Positions 13,211 through 23,900 of a stretch of DNA of 64,000 nucleotides are shown here, in pieces; the first letter of the stretch is position 1, and each line of letters opens with the position of its first letter. The translations under genes were made by a program, and so were the position numbers. Origin of the DNA: Galdieria partita. Its lineage: Eukaryota; Rhodophyta; Bangiophyceae; Galdieriales; Galdieriaceae. The stretch is from contig BQMJ01000013.1 of the NCBI GenBank assembly GCA_025991245.1, positions 1 to 64,000 of the forward strand, read 5' to 3'. Below the pieces are notes generated by a model. That model worked only from the letters and a program-made list of their open reading frames with translations. It had not been told where the DNA came from and did not search any database.

Positions 13211-14476
13211 TTGCCTAGTGGTTATGGAGATGTCAAACACTATTTGGAGCCCTTAAGTTTCAAAGAATTTGATTTGTGGCAAGATTTACCTGATTATCCC
13301 TATATTCTTCGTGAAAATTCAGATGAAGTTGTCGAACTTACTGGGTTAGTTCCTAGAATGATAGCCGAAATGGTGTGTCTTGCCAACGATCGTCCTGATG
13401 CCAATTTTGAAAGTCTAAAGATACACTTCACCTCGAATTTATATTCTGGAATGATAAGAAAGCACAATTTTTATCTCGATGGGCTTAGTGCTGGAAGAGA
13501 AAAGAGCGATTTTGATTCTATGCTTTATAAGCTATTCATGGATAGGAATAAACCCAATATTACTATTGCAGATGGGGCATATGCAAGTCGAGGTTTATTA
13601 GTTGTAGTGAGTGGAATCTACTTACGCTTTTATAATAGCGTTGCACGTGATATTTTGTTATCCTCTTTCCTTAAAAGATATGCTTCTGAGAATTACTTGG
13701 CTGAATTGTTCGAACGTTATCGAAGTGATCCAAACACAAGAGGGCAGACTTTTGAAAAATTATTCTTTTTGTGGTTTATCAATAGAACAGAAGAAGTGAC
13801 TATTCGTTCCGATAGTAAACCTTATAGAAACTTGAGTTTATCTTGTCATAGTTGGTTTCGGTTGATTGGAGATGAATTTGATGCTCCCATGAAAAAGTTT
13901 ACTCATTCCTGTTGGATATTACCGGCAGAGCGATATCCTCGATTTGACTATATTTTTGTGGATATTGTGAATTCTCAATGGCATATATACTTTTTTCAAG
14001 TATCTATATCTTCATTTTATAGTCATAATCGTGACTCTGCTGCTATCGAAAACTCCTTTTTGCCACCTTCTTTCAAGAAAGATGCATGGAATATTTCAGA
14101 GTCTGCTAATTTATCAACTAGTAGGTCAAAGAGGAAACAAGGATCAATGGCAACTTCCCAAAGTGGCCGAAAACGTAATAAGAAGAGGAGACGAGTAAAA
14201 GTAACAGATAGGCCTCAGTTACTAAGCTTAATTGGTTTGATTTTGAATGAAGAGTTTGCTATCACGTTAGAAGAAGATGATTCTGGAAGGATTGTAGATT
14301 TTCGTTTATTGGATTCCAAAGGTGTTGATTGGCGACACTGCATAAGTATTGTCTATGTTACTCCATTACCATTTAAGGATGCCAAAGGTAGTTTATCAGT
14401 ACCAAACTATATTGAATTTCTTTGTAGTGAAGGCTTTTCCGAAAGATTTCGAGTTTTATTGGAAAAAGAAAAGTGA
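13211..14476 (+). pseudogene. C-terminal half of a Crinkler/RHS-like NTPase-nuclease protein
   Basis: An open frame of about 421 codons that starts just after where the P-loop NTPase core would end. It begins with YLEPLSFKEFDLW and the ELTGLVP motif (about residues 42-48), which matches LTGVVP in the fuller copies. Then come a helical region, RGQTFEKLF (about 177-185) and a nuclease-like core: Asp246 in RFDYIFVD followed by FFQVSIS (261-267), the D...Q-x-S pattern seen in RHS/Crinkler-type PD-(D/E)XK domains. A strongly basic stretch at about 306-331 could be a nuclear localisation signal or DNA-binding segment. The NTPase half is not found intact upstream, so I treat this as a partial, broken copy. 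Intronless. The family assignment comes from motif memory and is inference. Confidence 0.55.
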
Positions 14477-16060
14477 TGCTTGACTATCCTTTGATGGAAG
14501 CAGAGTTGTTTTGAGCTTTATGGTTTGCAAAGTCTATGATAAATGATATGTTTTGAATATTTTATTTTCTTGGCTGGCAATCTAATGCTGAATCATTGTG
14601 AAAGCAGTAACTCTGATATGGATGATTGGCCTGCAATAACAGAAGATGTACATATTCTAAAGAAAATCATTGTTAGCACTTTGGATGGAAATCAACCCAA
14701 CCTAAATTTCAAGTAAACAGCTTTCGAGAGTGTCTTTATTCAGTATCTCCAGTTGTATAGAATCACATTGTTTGAAACATAGATATATGCTTTTCAGCCA
14801 AACATTCATTCAGAAACTATCTAGGAAACTCTTGAAATCTGTCAGATAAACGAATCTTTGTTAATGAAACTGTTGGAGGAGAAATCGTCAATCACAAAGA
14901 GAAGCAAGTACCTATGAACAATGACACATAAGTTGTCATTTTGAAGACACGTATATTGATAAAAGACAACTAGTCAGTTTTCACTCAGCTTATGTACAGA
15001 CCAAGTGTTTCATAATCCATAGAGTACAATTGAATTTTAAAGAAATGGAGGATCAATTATTGATTCTATCTACTTTGTAAGTTCTGTGTAGGAAAACTCT
15101 CAATGACATGATATCATTAGGGCTCACATAATAAATACCTGTGCAGACAGCATTCCATGAATGGACCTTGACAAATGCAGCAATTCAGCAACAGTCAGTA
15201 ACATATACTCTAATTTCCATTACTCTCTATACACATTGAAAAAGTCTGGAAAACTTCAAAATGGTACACTCCAAATATCAACAGTCAATCACCGACAATT
15301 CTGGAAAAACTAAGAGCACTTGAATAGTAGAGAAACCAATTGAGTTGTCAAGTGTTACTTTCAATCTTGTCTGCTCTAGTAAAGCAGTCATATAGTGAAA
15401 GAATAGAGGAAAAGCAACAACTGAATGAGATATCTTCAAAATATACTTCCAAATTACTTGCACAAGAAGTGAACCAAGCTAAAGTTGAAATTTAGCTATG
15501 TTCCACTTGTCGCACTATCTTGTTCCCTTGACACCCTAAAGAAAAGTTTCCTAATGTTTACGAGAACAATCAAACTGTTTACATTCACTACAAATGTATG
15601 ACGACACCACATCGAACAAAACAACAGAAATCGAGTAGTGAATGACATTTACAGTGTGAAGTATTGTTGCATTGTGAATAAGGAGTATTTTTGGGAGAAT
15701 GAATTGCAATCCAATTTTCTAAGAAATAGATTTAGAAGAACTTTTCCTTTCTTCCTGTTTTTATAGTATATATACTCTTTCCATTCAAGAGCTTACGAAG
15801 AAAAGGAACCTTCAAACTGAAGCTACCATTTTGATGAATGGGGTAGAAGTTAAAATGGTCAGTATATAACAAAAAACTAGGCAACGCTTTTTCTTCAAAT
15901 TTACATTTCAATATGAAATATGTTCCATCATTGTTTGAGAATATAAATAAGAAAGAAGTTCGTTCTATAGAAATAGCTGTGAAGAAGAAAAGCTATTTTC
16001 ATTTTCTCTCGGAAAATTCGCGTTGCATTTTTCTGACTCGATTTCAACACCTCGTCCACT
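14477..16060. other. Gene-free stretch between family copies
   Basis: 1.58 kb with no supportable gene. The part at 14998-15120 resembles 10855-10980, and 14850-14960 shares words with 18740-18830 downstream of the next copy (for example AAAGAGAAGCAAGTA against AAAGAGACGCAAGTA). These look like related 3' flanks repeated after each family member. The last 350 bp presumably carry the promoter of the 16061 gene. I see no clear core element. Confidence 0.4.
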
Positions 16061-18169
16061 ATGTCGAGTGTTTTCCAACGACAAGATATGTATGAAACTG
16101 TTGTAGTAGATAGAGAGCAAGACGTGGTTTTAACAACTGGACAGTTGTACGGGTTGCAGGTTCGCCGGGAAGTCGATCGTTCTTTTAAACCAGTCATTCC
16201 TTTCGCCCCACATCTCTTTGGAAGTGGAAAGACACGTTTCGTAAAAAGTTATTTAGAACTCGTGAAGAGCATGGGTGAAAGAGCACTAATAGGACCTGAG
16301 AACATAAGTGATTATGAAAAAGACCGCAGGAGATCCTTTTTGGACAAGTTACATGAAGCCGTTTTACTTTATGTGGATTTGACAGAGCTCAAACCCACTG
16401 ACCCGAAAGAAAAAAGTCTGAAGTGGGCTGTCTACTACTTGATAATCAAGACTGCCTGCTTGCAAGTTGGCATTCCAATGATGCGAAAGACGCAAGCCTA
16501 CGAGACTGTGGAAATGGAATCCTTGAACCTAGTCACACTTTTACGAGACATATTAAACCTGCGTACTGATCAGTTTCTTCTTGTTGCTTTTGATGAAATT
16601 GGTATGTTGGATTCAAGAGGACAATATTTTGATCTAGAAGTGAATGACGGTAGAGTTCGTTCTTACAACGACTTCTTTCGTATTCTTTGGGAACTTTGTC
16701 TAGAGGACAATGTATTCTTTATTGTTGTTGGAAAAAGTGAAGGCTTAAATATACGTAATTACGCAATTTCAGTATCCAGGGTTGAGTTGACGTTTATTCC
16801 TCTTTCACCACTTGAAAAGCATAGCATCATTGAACATTTGGAGAAAAGTTCTTCTTTTATGTTTACTGGGAGTCCTAAAGTTTCACAAATCCTTTGTCAT
16901 CAACACTTTTCAACCAATGAACTTGCAGAATTGTTACTAGAACTTACTGGTGTTGTTCCTGGTTTACTTGTGAAAGCAATCAACTACCTTTTGCGTTGTA
17001 GATTATCACAAGACCACTTGTTATTATCTAAAGAAAGCTTTTGGATGATAATGAATGATTCCATAGCAACAAATTATTGTGTTGATCCATTGTTGCCTCG
17101 TTTGAGTAGTCTTAGCGAGACTCGTCAACGTTTGTTAAAAATGCTTACTTTGTTGGCATTATATCATATTCGGTTTGAGTTGGGTGAGCTTGTGCACCTT
17201 AGCTCTACTTTTGATGTATTTCTGTTTGATCTAGTGACAGATATGTGCTTTTATCGTCGGTTGATTGTAGATGAAAACCATCAAGAACGTTATGAAGTGT
17301 TGATTCCCAAGTTACTGATTGGATATATTGAGCAAAGTGTAAACAATGATAGGTTGGAATGGTTACTATTACAAACCCTCAAGGCACAGCCTGTGGAATT
17401 TTTTTATGAATCAAAATGTCGAGTTTTCGAAGGTCTCGTTGCCACAATGTTTTATTTACATTTTTGTTATCACCCGACAGACAGTTTGATGTTTTCTATT
17501 CTTGGTCAGTTGTCTTCTGTTTGGAAAGAGATGAATTTAAAATTTTCCTCTGAATCTACTGCTTACTATATGAAATCTATACATTATACTAGATCTACAT
17601 CAGAAGTAGAGAGAACGACATTCGGTATCAATGACTGGAAAAAAATTGTGGAAGAAATGTTAGAATTCGAAAAGATATATATTCCCTTTGAGCCAACATC
17701 TCGTAGTCCAGATGTATTATTCAAGTTGCATGGAAGAACGAGCGAACAGAATTTGATTGTGGGTATTGCCTGTAAAGGACGATGGAGTTTGAATGGTATT
17801 AGATGGAATGAAATAGTGGATGAAGCTCGCAAGTTTCTGAAACCAGTTCATGATCAAGTCTTGACTATTCATCCTACATTTCATTGCATGTTGGTCATCA
17901 TGAGTACGAAGCTATCGACTAGTGTAGAAACTGACTTGAATCATTCTAGTCATTGTTATTCCTGTGGCGATAGAGTAGCAGGAGATTTCAGGATTCCTCG
18001 TAATTGTGAATTGATCATTCTTTCTGAATCAGATGTAGAAAACTTTATTGGTAAAGATATTTTGTCGAGTTTAAGGAGTGCTTTCAAGTCTACGGATAAT
18101 CCACATTCGAGAAGTATTGGAATTTCAACAGTGCAAGAAATGGTGTTATCGCTTTCCAAAAATATTTAG
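16061..18169 (+). CDS. P-loop NTPase with C-terminal nuclease-like domain (looks whole)
   Basis: A 702-residue intronless gene. The N-terminal segment (VVVDREQDVVLTTGQL) is shared with the inverted copy at 21052. Walker A is FGSGKT at residues 53-58. Walker B is FLLVAFDE, with the acidic pair at 178-179. A sensor-like strand FFIVVGKSEG lies at about 219-228, and LTGVVPGLL at 295-303 ends the NTPase core. A helical/winged-helix-like middle follows. The C-terminal domain (about 520-690) has the layout of a restriction-endonuclease fold: PD at 550-551 followed by a strand ending IACKGR (569-574). The acidic or glutamine residue normally at the (D/E/Q)-x-K position is alanine here. The order NTPase, LTG.VP, nuclease resembles Crinkler/RHS-type eukaryotic effectors. 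An archaeal-type or STAND ATPase origin is the main alternative. Role and localisation are unknown. Confidence 0.7.
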   Translation: MSSVFQRQDMYETVVVDREQDVVLTTGQLYGLQVRREVDRSFKPVIPFAPHLFGSGKTRFVKSYLELVKSMGERALIGPENISDYEKDRRRSFLDKLHEAVLLYVDLTELKPTDPKEKSLKWAVYYLIIKTACLQVGIPMMRKTQAYETVEMESLNLVTLLRDILNLRTDQFLLVAFDEIGMLDSRGQYFDLEVNDGRVRSYNDFFRILWELCLEDNVFFIVVGKSEGLNIRNYAISVSRVELTFIPLSPLEKHSIIEHLEKSSSFMFTGSPKVSQILCHQHFSTNELAELLLELTGVVPGLLVKAINYLLRCRLSQDHLLLSKESFWMIMNDSIATNYCVDPLLPRLSSLSETRQRLLKMLTLLALYHIRFELGELVHLSSTFDVFLFDLVTDMCFYRRLIVDENHQERYEVLIPKLLIGYIEQSVNNDRLEWLLLQTLKAQPVEFFYESKCRVFEGLVATMFYLHFCYHPTDSLMFSILGQLSSVWKEMNLKFSSESTAYYMKSIHYTRSTSEVERTTFGINDWKKIVEEMLEFEKIYIPFEPTSRSPDVLFKLHGRTSEQNLIVGIACKGRWSLNGIRWNEIVDEARKFLKPVHDQVLTIHPTFHCMLVIMSTKLSTSVETDLNHSSHCYSCGDRVAGDFRIPRNCELIILSESDVENFIGKDILSSLRSAFKSTDNPHSRSIGISTVQEMVLSLSKNI

Positions 18170-18942
18170 AAATAGCATCTTATTGCTGTTTGCATCCATA
18201 TTGGTTTGTTTATGAGAGAATTATTCGAAAAATTCAGTTCGTTTGTAAAGAAAGTCAATTTTCCTAATTTTCCATTATTTTTGTACTATTTTATCGTACT
18301 TTGTCGAAGAACTCTTAAACGAGTTTAGTAGTGCAGCTGTACAATTTCATTGTTGTTTACTTATGAACTCGTTGTCTACTATTACAAATTCAATGTCTTT
18401 GTGGTTCATGAGAAAGAACTAAGCTCTCTTTGTTTTTCTGTTTACCATTTCATAGAATGTCTTCAAGATTGGATTCAACTATATCTCACTTCCAACATGT
18501 TCTTCGTGGTTTTATGAGTCCAATCAAGGAAAACTCGGAAAGTGACAACAAGTTAATTCTAGAGTTGTCAACTAGACTTTCTTGTTACATGAGCTGGACC
18601 CCAGTAAAACTGAATTTCAAAAGTTAATACAATATGATCGCTGGTATTATATTTACTGGTAACATCGAGTCAACAATATTCTAACAAGACTATGATATTC
18701 CTCTCGTAATACTGGAGTAGACAATCAGTTCATTTTAAAAATATGTACTTGAAGACTCAGTGAAAAACCAAAAAGAGACGCAAGTAATTCTACAACTTGT
18801 AAACTATTGACGCTCTTCAATGATAATAACCCATGTTATGGAATATAACTAGTATGTTTTATAAAATGTTTTCAAACATATTTCATTCACATCTTGCAGA
18901 GCCAATTATCGAACGAACACTTGAATTGTAAGAATTCCAACT
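18170..18942. other. Convergent intergenic region between the two NTPase-nuclease copies
   Basis: Separates the tail-to-tail copies. A short open stretch at 18457-18627 (starting MSSRLDSTISHF) has no recognisable relatives, so I do not call it a gene. The region at 18740-18830 resembles 14850-14960, consistent with a family 3' flank. Confidence 0.4.
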
Positions 18943-21052
18943 TTATTGCAAACTCATGAAACTGTCACGGGCTCTTCGAAGTAAGTTGAATCCTGAATCC
19001 CCGAAAGGAGGATTATCGCTGGTAGAGAATGCTCTTTCAAGTCCATTCAATATTTCTCTGTCAATGAGCATTTCTACATCTCTTTCACATAGAATAACAA
19101 GTTCACAATTAGGAGGAATTGGAAAAGAATTCCCTCCAATAAGCATTCCACTCGTATAACATCGACTCTGATTACCCAACTCGCTTGCAACATTGAGTGC
19201 TAACTTTGTACTAACTATAATAAGCATACAATGATAAATTTTCAATGGTTTGGATAAAACTTGTCTAGAAACAGGATCAAGAAATTTCTTAGCTTCTTCA
19301 ATAATATCTGACCAGCCAATTCCTTCCGATTTCCAACGACCTTTACAAGCAACTCCCACCATAAGAACGTTGGAGTCATCGGGAGATTGTAATTTGAACA
19401 TAATATCAGGACTATAAGAATTCGCTTCCTTTGGAATATAAACTCTGTCAAAACAAAGTGCTTCGTGAATAATCCTGTTCCATTCATTACATCCAAATGT
19501 TTTCTCTTCCTTGTTTGATTTACTTCTTCTTTTTTTACCACGACTAACCGACATCATGTAATGAAGAGGTGAAGGTCCATTGATAGGAAGTTTCATTTTT
19601 TTTCCATATGGCAGATAATCTACCCAACAACTCTCTAAACTCATTTCGTATTGTTGACGATAGCATCAAAACAAGTCGTATAGCAACAATTCCTTCAAAT
19701 ACACGACATTTGGATGAAAAGAAACAATCCACTGGCTTCATATTAAGTGATCCCAAAAGTATCTTCTCTAATAAAGAGAAAGATGATGCGTTGTTGAGAT
19801 TTATAATAAATACTTTCGGAAACAGAACTTGGAAAGTATTATTATCAATAGGATATCGATAGAATCCCGTTTCAGTAACAGCATCAAATAAATAAGACTC
19901 CGAGTTGAGTTCATCGTCCGCTTTAAAGGGTATACAATACAGTGCCATCATTAGTAGCATATCAAGTACACTTCTTCTACTCTCATCCAAAGTTGATATA
20001 CGTGTTACAAACGGCTCAGAGCAAACTGTTCTAAAACCATCCTCCTTCATACACGATAGACATTCATCTTTCGACCCAAAAGACTGTCCTCTTGTTTGTA
20101 CATAATTCAAAAGCATATTCACTGCACGAGTAAGCAAACCAGGAACTCCACCTGTATACTCCAATAGCGCCTCTGCTAATTCATTTACTGAAAAAGAAGG
20201 ACTACATAGAATATCACAAACTCGAAATTGAGTCTGTACTTTGAGGTGACTTTTTTCAAGGAATTCAACGATACTGGACGAGTTTAACGGTGATAAAGAA
20301 ATAAAATGCAATAAAACCTTTGATACTGAAGCCACATAATTCTTAATACTTAAACCCTCGCTTTTCCCAACAACAATAAAGAATACATTGTCCTCTAGAC
20401 AAAGTTCCCAAAGAATACGAAAGAAGTCGTTGTAAGAACGAACTCTACCCTCGTCATTCACTTCTAGATCAAAAAAATTTCCTCTTGAATCCAACACACC
20501 AACTTCATCAAAAGCAACAAGAAGAAACTGATCAGTACGCATGTTTAATATGTCTCGTAAAAGTGTGACTAGGTTCAAGGCTTCCATTTCCACAATCTCG
20601 TAGGCTTGCGTCTTTCGCATCATTGGAATACCAACTTGCAAGCAGGCAGTCTTGATTATCAAGTAGTAGACAGCCCACTCCAGACTTTTTTCTTTCGGGT
20701 CAGTGGGTTTGAGCTCTGTCAAATCCACATAAAGTAAAACTGCTTCATGTAACTTGTCCAAAAACTCTTTCCTGGAAGGGTCTGAAGCAAAAGATGACAG
20801 GGAAGTTTCACGAAACCTCTGCACCAACTCCAAATAGCTTAGGCAAAACGTCGTTTTGCCGGAGCCAAATAAGTGGGGCGCAAAGGGGACCGTCAACCGG
20901 TAGTTGAGGTCAGTTGTCTCAGCCCTCAGCTGTCTTCGGTTTTTATGAAGCTGAAACAGGTTTCTTGTCACAAACAACACGTCATTTTCGCGGTCTACCA
21001 CAATAGGCTTGAACGTGTCGTCGATAACCCACTTTTCACCTGAAGACGTCAT
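18943..21052 (-). pseudogene. Inverted second copy of the NTPase-nuclease gene, almost whole
   Basis: Same architecture as the 16061 gene, on the opposite strand. It has the N-terminal VVDRENDVL segment, Walker A FGSGKTTF, Walker B FLLVAFDEVG, VFFIVVGKSEG, YTGGVPGLL, and a C-terminal nuclease-like domain with SPDIMFKL and GVACKGRW. That domain again has Ala-Cys-Lys where the family usually has an acidic residue or Gln before x-Lys/Ser. The gene reads in two overlapping frames, so it counts as broken by about one break, unless that is an assembly error. It is intronless and recent: all domains remain easily recognisable, and a stretch of about 400 bp is nearly identical to the + strand copy. 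Confidence 0.65.
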
Positions 21053-21999
21053 CGCAAATTTGTAAAAGAATGAGCAGTGAATTCGTTTGTGTTGTGCTCA
21101 TTGGATTGCTTTCGTTTGTTAGCACAAAAAGTATTCAGAATAGACTCAAATAGAACATTAGATTGTCTTTTATGGAGGATAATCGTCACAAAACATTTTC
21201 TGTGTTTGGGCATGGATAGCAATATTGAATGATTGAAAGGCACTCATACTAGAAGGATCAGATGTTCCCTTGTCAACTGAAAGTCCGCAAGTTGCAAGAT
21301 TCGAATGCTTTTTAAGTTTGTGAGACATCAAAGGTTTTCTCTAGTGTGGAATAACCAACTTTGCCTTGCGCGTTCCGAATGCGCGGAAGTGGAAAGCACT
21401 ATTGGCCAACACCAAACGTTTGCAGCTTATGAAAATGGGTTGGTCTATCTGAGAGTGGAATAGGAGAGAAAATAGGAAAATTTCTCTAGATGCTCTACGA
21501 AACGAGACTTTATATATAGTGTTCAATTCTCTCCAAGTTCCTCACGGGATTCGCTTTCAGACTACACTTTTAGAATGGATGGGCAATGAAGCACTTGATA
21601 GATTTCCAATTGGCCCTGATTTCCTCAAGTTTTTGCTTTGATTGTCCAGAAGAATGGCTTCAAATAGATTAAAAGTCCTAAAGAAACTTTATTTGTATTT
21701 GTTTATTGACGAAATTTGGAAAATTAAAACTGAGAAAGTTTTCGATGCTTCGAGATTGGATAAAGCCTGACAAAGTCATTAGAATGTTTAATGTTTATCG
21801 TTTCTTTTTACAAGTTTTATTGAGCTTTTTAGCTGTGTCTTTTGCAGTTTTTATTTCCGCGGGGAGGTCGGACTCGGCAACTAGTAGACAAGAAGATGCT
21901 ATGCCTTCTCGAATAATATTCAATGTTCTTCATTTGGATCCTTGTTCAGAAGAAACTGTAAAGTATTTGATACCGAATATGGAGTACAATAACTAGTCA
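21053..21999. other. Upstream region of the inverted copy; no firm gene
   Basis: Contains the presumed promoter of the 21052 gene. A 96-codon open frame at 21706-21996 has a hydrophobic segment (FFLQVLLSFLAVSFAVFI) and could encode a small membrane protein. It sits among fossils and has no recognisable relatives, so I leave it as a possibility only. Confidence 0.3.
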
Positions 22000-22950
22000 G
22001 TTTTAAAAGTACTTTTCCTAGTCATCGTGAAGAACACCATTGGTTCTTCAAACAATTGTACGATTGTGCAATGGTATTCGTTAGTATATTATTGATTGAT
22101 AGATGTGAAAAAAGTTGGAATAGTTTTTGTTATCTTTCAGAGGATGAAACAAGAAAGGAAAATGGAGAAAATGATTCCAAGTCGTTCTCTGACAGTAACT
22201 CTCTCTCTCTAGTATGATAACAGAATCAAGGATTTCTGTTTCTTCTATGCATTTGTCATTATTTTAGAATTTTATATTCCAATGAGAGATACTCCGTTTG
22301 ATACTTTAGAGTCATTCTAAATAATGTTTTGGACTTTGAGAAACATTTTGATGTTTGTTATCTGAACTGTTCGAGCAATGAACAAGGCAAAGATGTACAA
22401 ACAATTCTTAGCCAAGCTGGAGAAACATTGTTCAAGTTGGTCTGTCAATGACATCAAAAGTTACCATCGAAAATTCACTCCTATTCGGTTTATTTGAATT
22501 TCGTTTTAGTGGTAGTGTCAAATTTGCAAATATGTTTACTCTTTATGTTCGATGGTGTTTCTGTTCCAAGCTAGGAGAATTGAGTATATTTTGACATTGT
22601 CTTATGGAAGAGTATCAATAGAATCTAGTAAACCGTTAGCAGCTTCAAGGTGGATCCTATTCTCAAGTATGTTTCAGCAGTTGGTTCGACAGTGATTGGA
22701 ATCAATACTTGTAGCGAAGAAACTTTTCACACTTGGAAACTATTTTTTGAAAAGTATTTATCAAAAGATGGAATATTTGATTTCGTTCGACAAGACTCCA
22801 TTGGACCTGATGTTCTTATTCGAGTAGCAGATATGAAAGACAATTCTGTCCTTGTTATTCAAGATGAATCTTCTTCAGAGCAAACACGTATGGAGACTGA
22901 AACGTCGAAGGAGAGAGTATATTTGATAGATATTGCGTTGAAATGTTTTC
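22000..22950 (+). pseudogene. Fossil of the family's nuclease region, tandem copy 1
   Basis: Includes a stretch (about 22650-22970) that reads like the C-terminal domain of the NTPase-nuclease family: TFHTWKLFFEKYL, then GPDVLIRV and a strand NSVLVIQ, parallel to DWKKIVEEML, SPDVLFKL and NLIVGIA in the 16061 gene. The whole unit is repeated directly downstream at about 22950-23900. It is broken, with many breaks, and clearly older than the copies at 16-21 kb. Confidence 0.45.
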
Positions 22951-23900
22951 AAATTTCAACCATTACCTAATCACCTTGGAGGATACGATTATGATCATAC
23001 GGGTATTGTTCCTTACTATGTGGTTCATGATGTAAAGGAATTGGGCGATGTTTGTGAAAGTTGGAAGAATTTTGGAGACTTTTCTGCGAATAGAATGAGA
23101 AAGGAAGCAGAGAAATTTTTCTTGATCGTTCTTTTTTCGTCACTCTCAGAAGAAATGATTGTTTTTCCTTCTATGCTTCATGTCTATATTTTAGAATTTC
23201 GTGTTCCAATGAGAGAGACTCGGTTGGGTGGTTAGAGCAAAAGCTATTATCTGTGTGCTTTGGACATTTCCAACCATTTTGGTTTTTATTATGTGACTGC
23301 TCATGGAATGAACAAGATGAAGAAAGAGGAAAATCCATGAGATAGAGGAATGAAACATTCAAGTTGGCTGTTCCAAAGATTGTCTTGAAGAAGATTGAAA
23401 TGCCATGTTGGAAAGCTTACTCCATTGGTTTTATTTTTCACTTGTCTTCATTAGTCGTTCTGATTCGCATTCCAGTCGTGGTTTCAAATTTGACATTATA
23501 TTTATTCTTTTTGTTCGAAGATGTTTCTGTTCTAGATTGGGAGAATTGATCATATTTCTTCCTAGTTATATACAAGAGTTGCAGGGTTTGGGAATGGATC
23601 CTGTCCCGGAGTATATTCCAGCATTTAGCTCGACAGCGCATAGTGCTAAAGAAAAAACTTAGCACTCAATGCTTGGAAACCAGTTTTTGAAAAGAATTTA
23701 AAGAGGGAATGTCTGTTCCAGCTCGACAAAACTTGAGTTGACCTGATGTTCTCATTCGAGTAACAAAACTAGCGAAAATTCATTGAGTTTTTACAAACGC
23801 AAGTGTCAAATAAAGGAAGAAGGATGAAGACTGCAAATAGAGTGGACCTCGAAACGAAAAACATCTACTTTACAGGCTTGCCCTTAAAATGCTGTAATCT
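22950..23900 (+). pseudogene. Fossil of the family's nuclease region, tandem copy 2
   Basis: Second direct copy of the unit at 22000-22950, offset by about 0.93-0.97 kb. Matching landmarks: the CTTCTATGCAT/CTTCTATGCTT block at 22236 and 23169, the GTTTCTGTTC block at 22557 and 23522, the GGATCCT block at 22651 and 23597, and CCTGATGTTCT at 22806 and 23738. It is more decayed than copy 1, with many breaks. Confidence 0.45.

Noticed and set aside
18457-18627. Short frame MSSRLDSTISHF between the inverted copies
   Set aside because: Plausible composition but no relatives, no intron signals and only about 56 residues.
21706-21996. Small putative membrane protein of 96 residues
   Set aside because: Lies between fossils; the single hydrophobic segment is easily produced by T-rich DNA.
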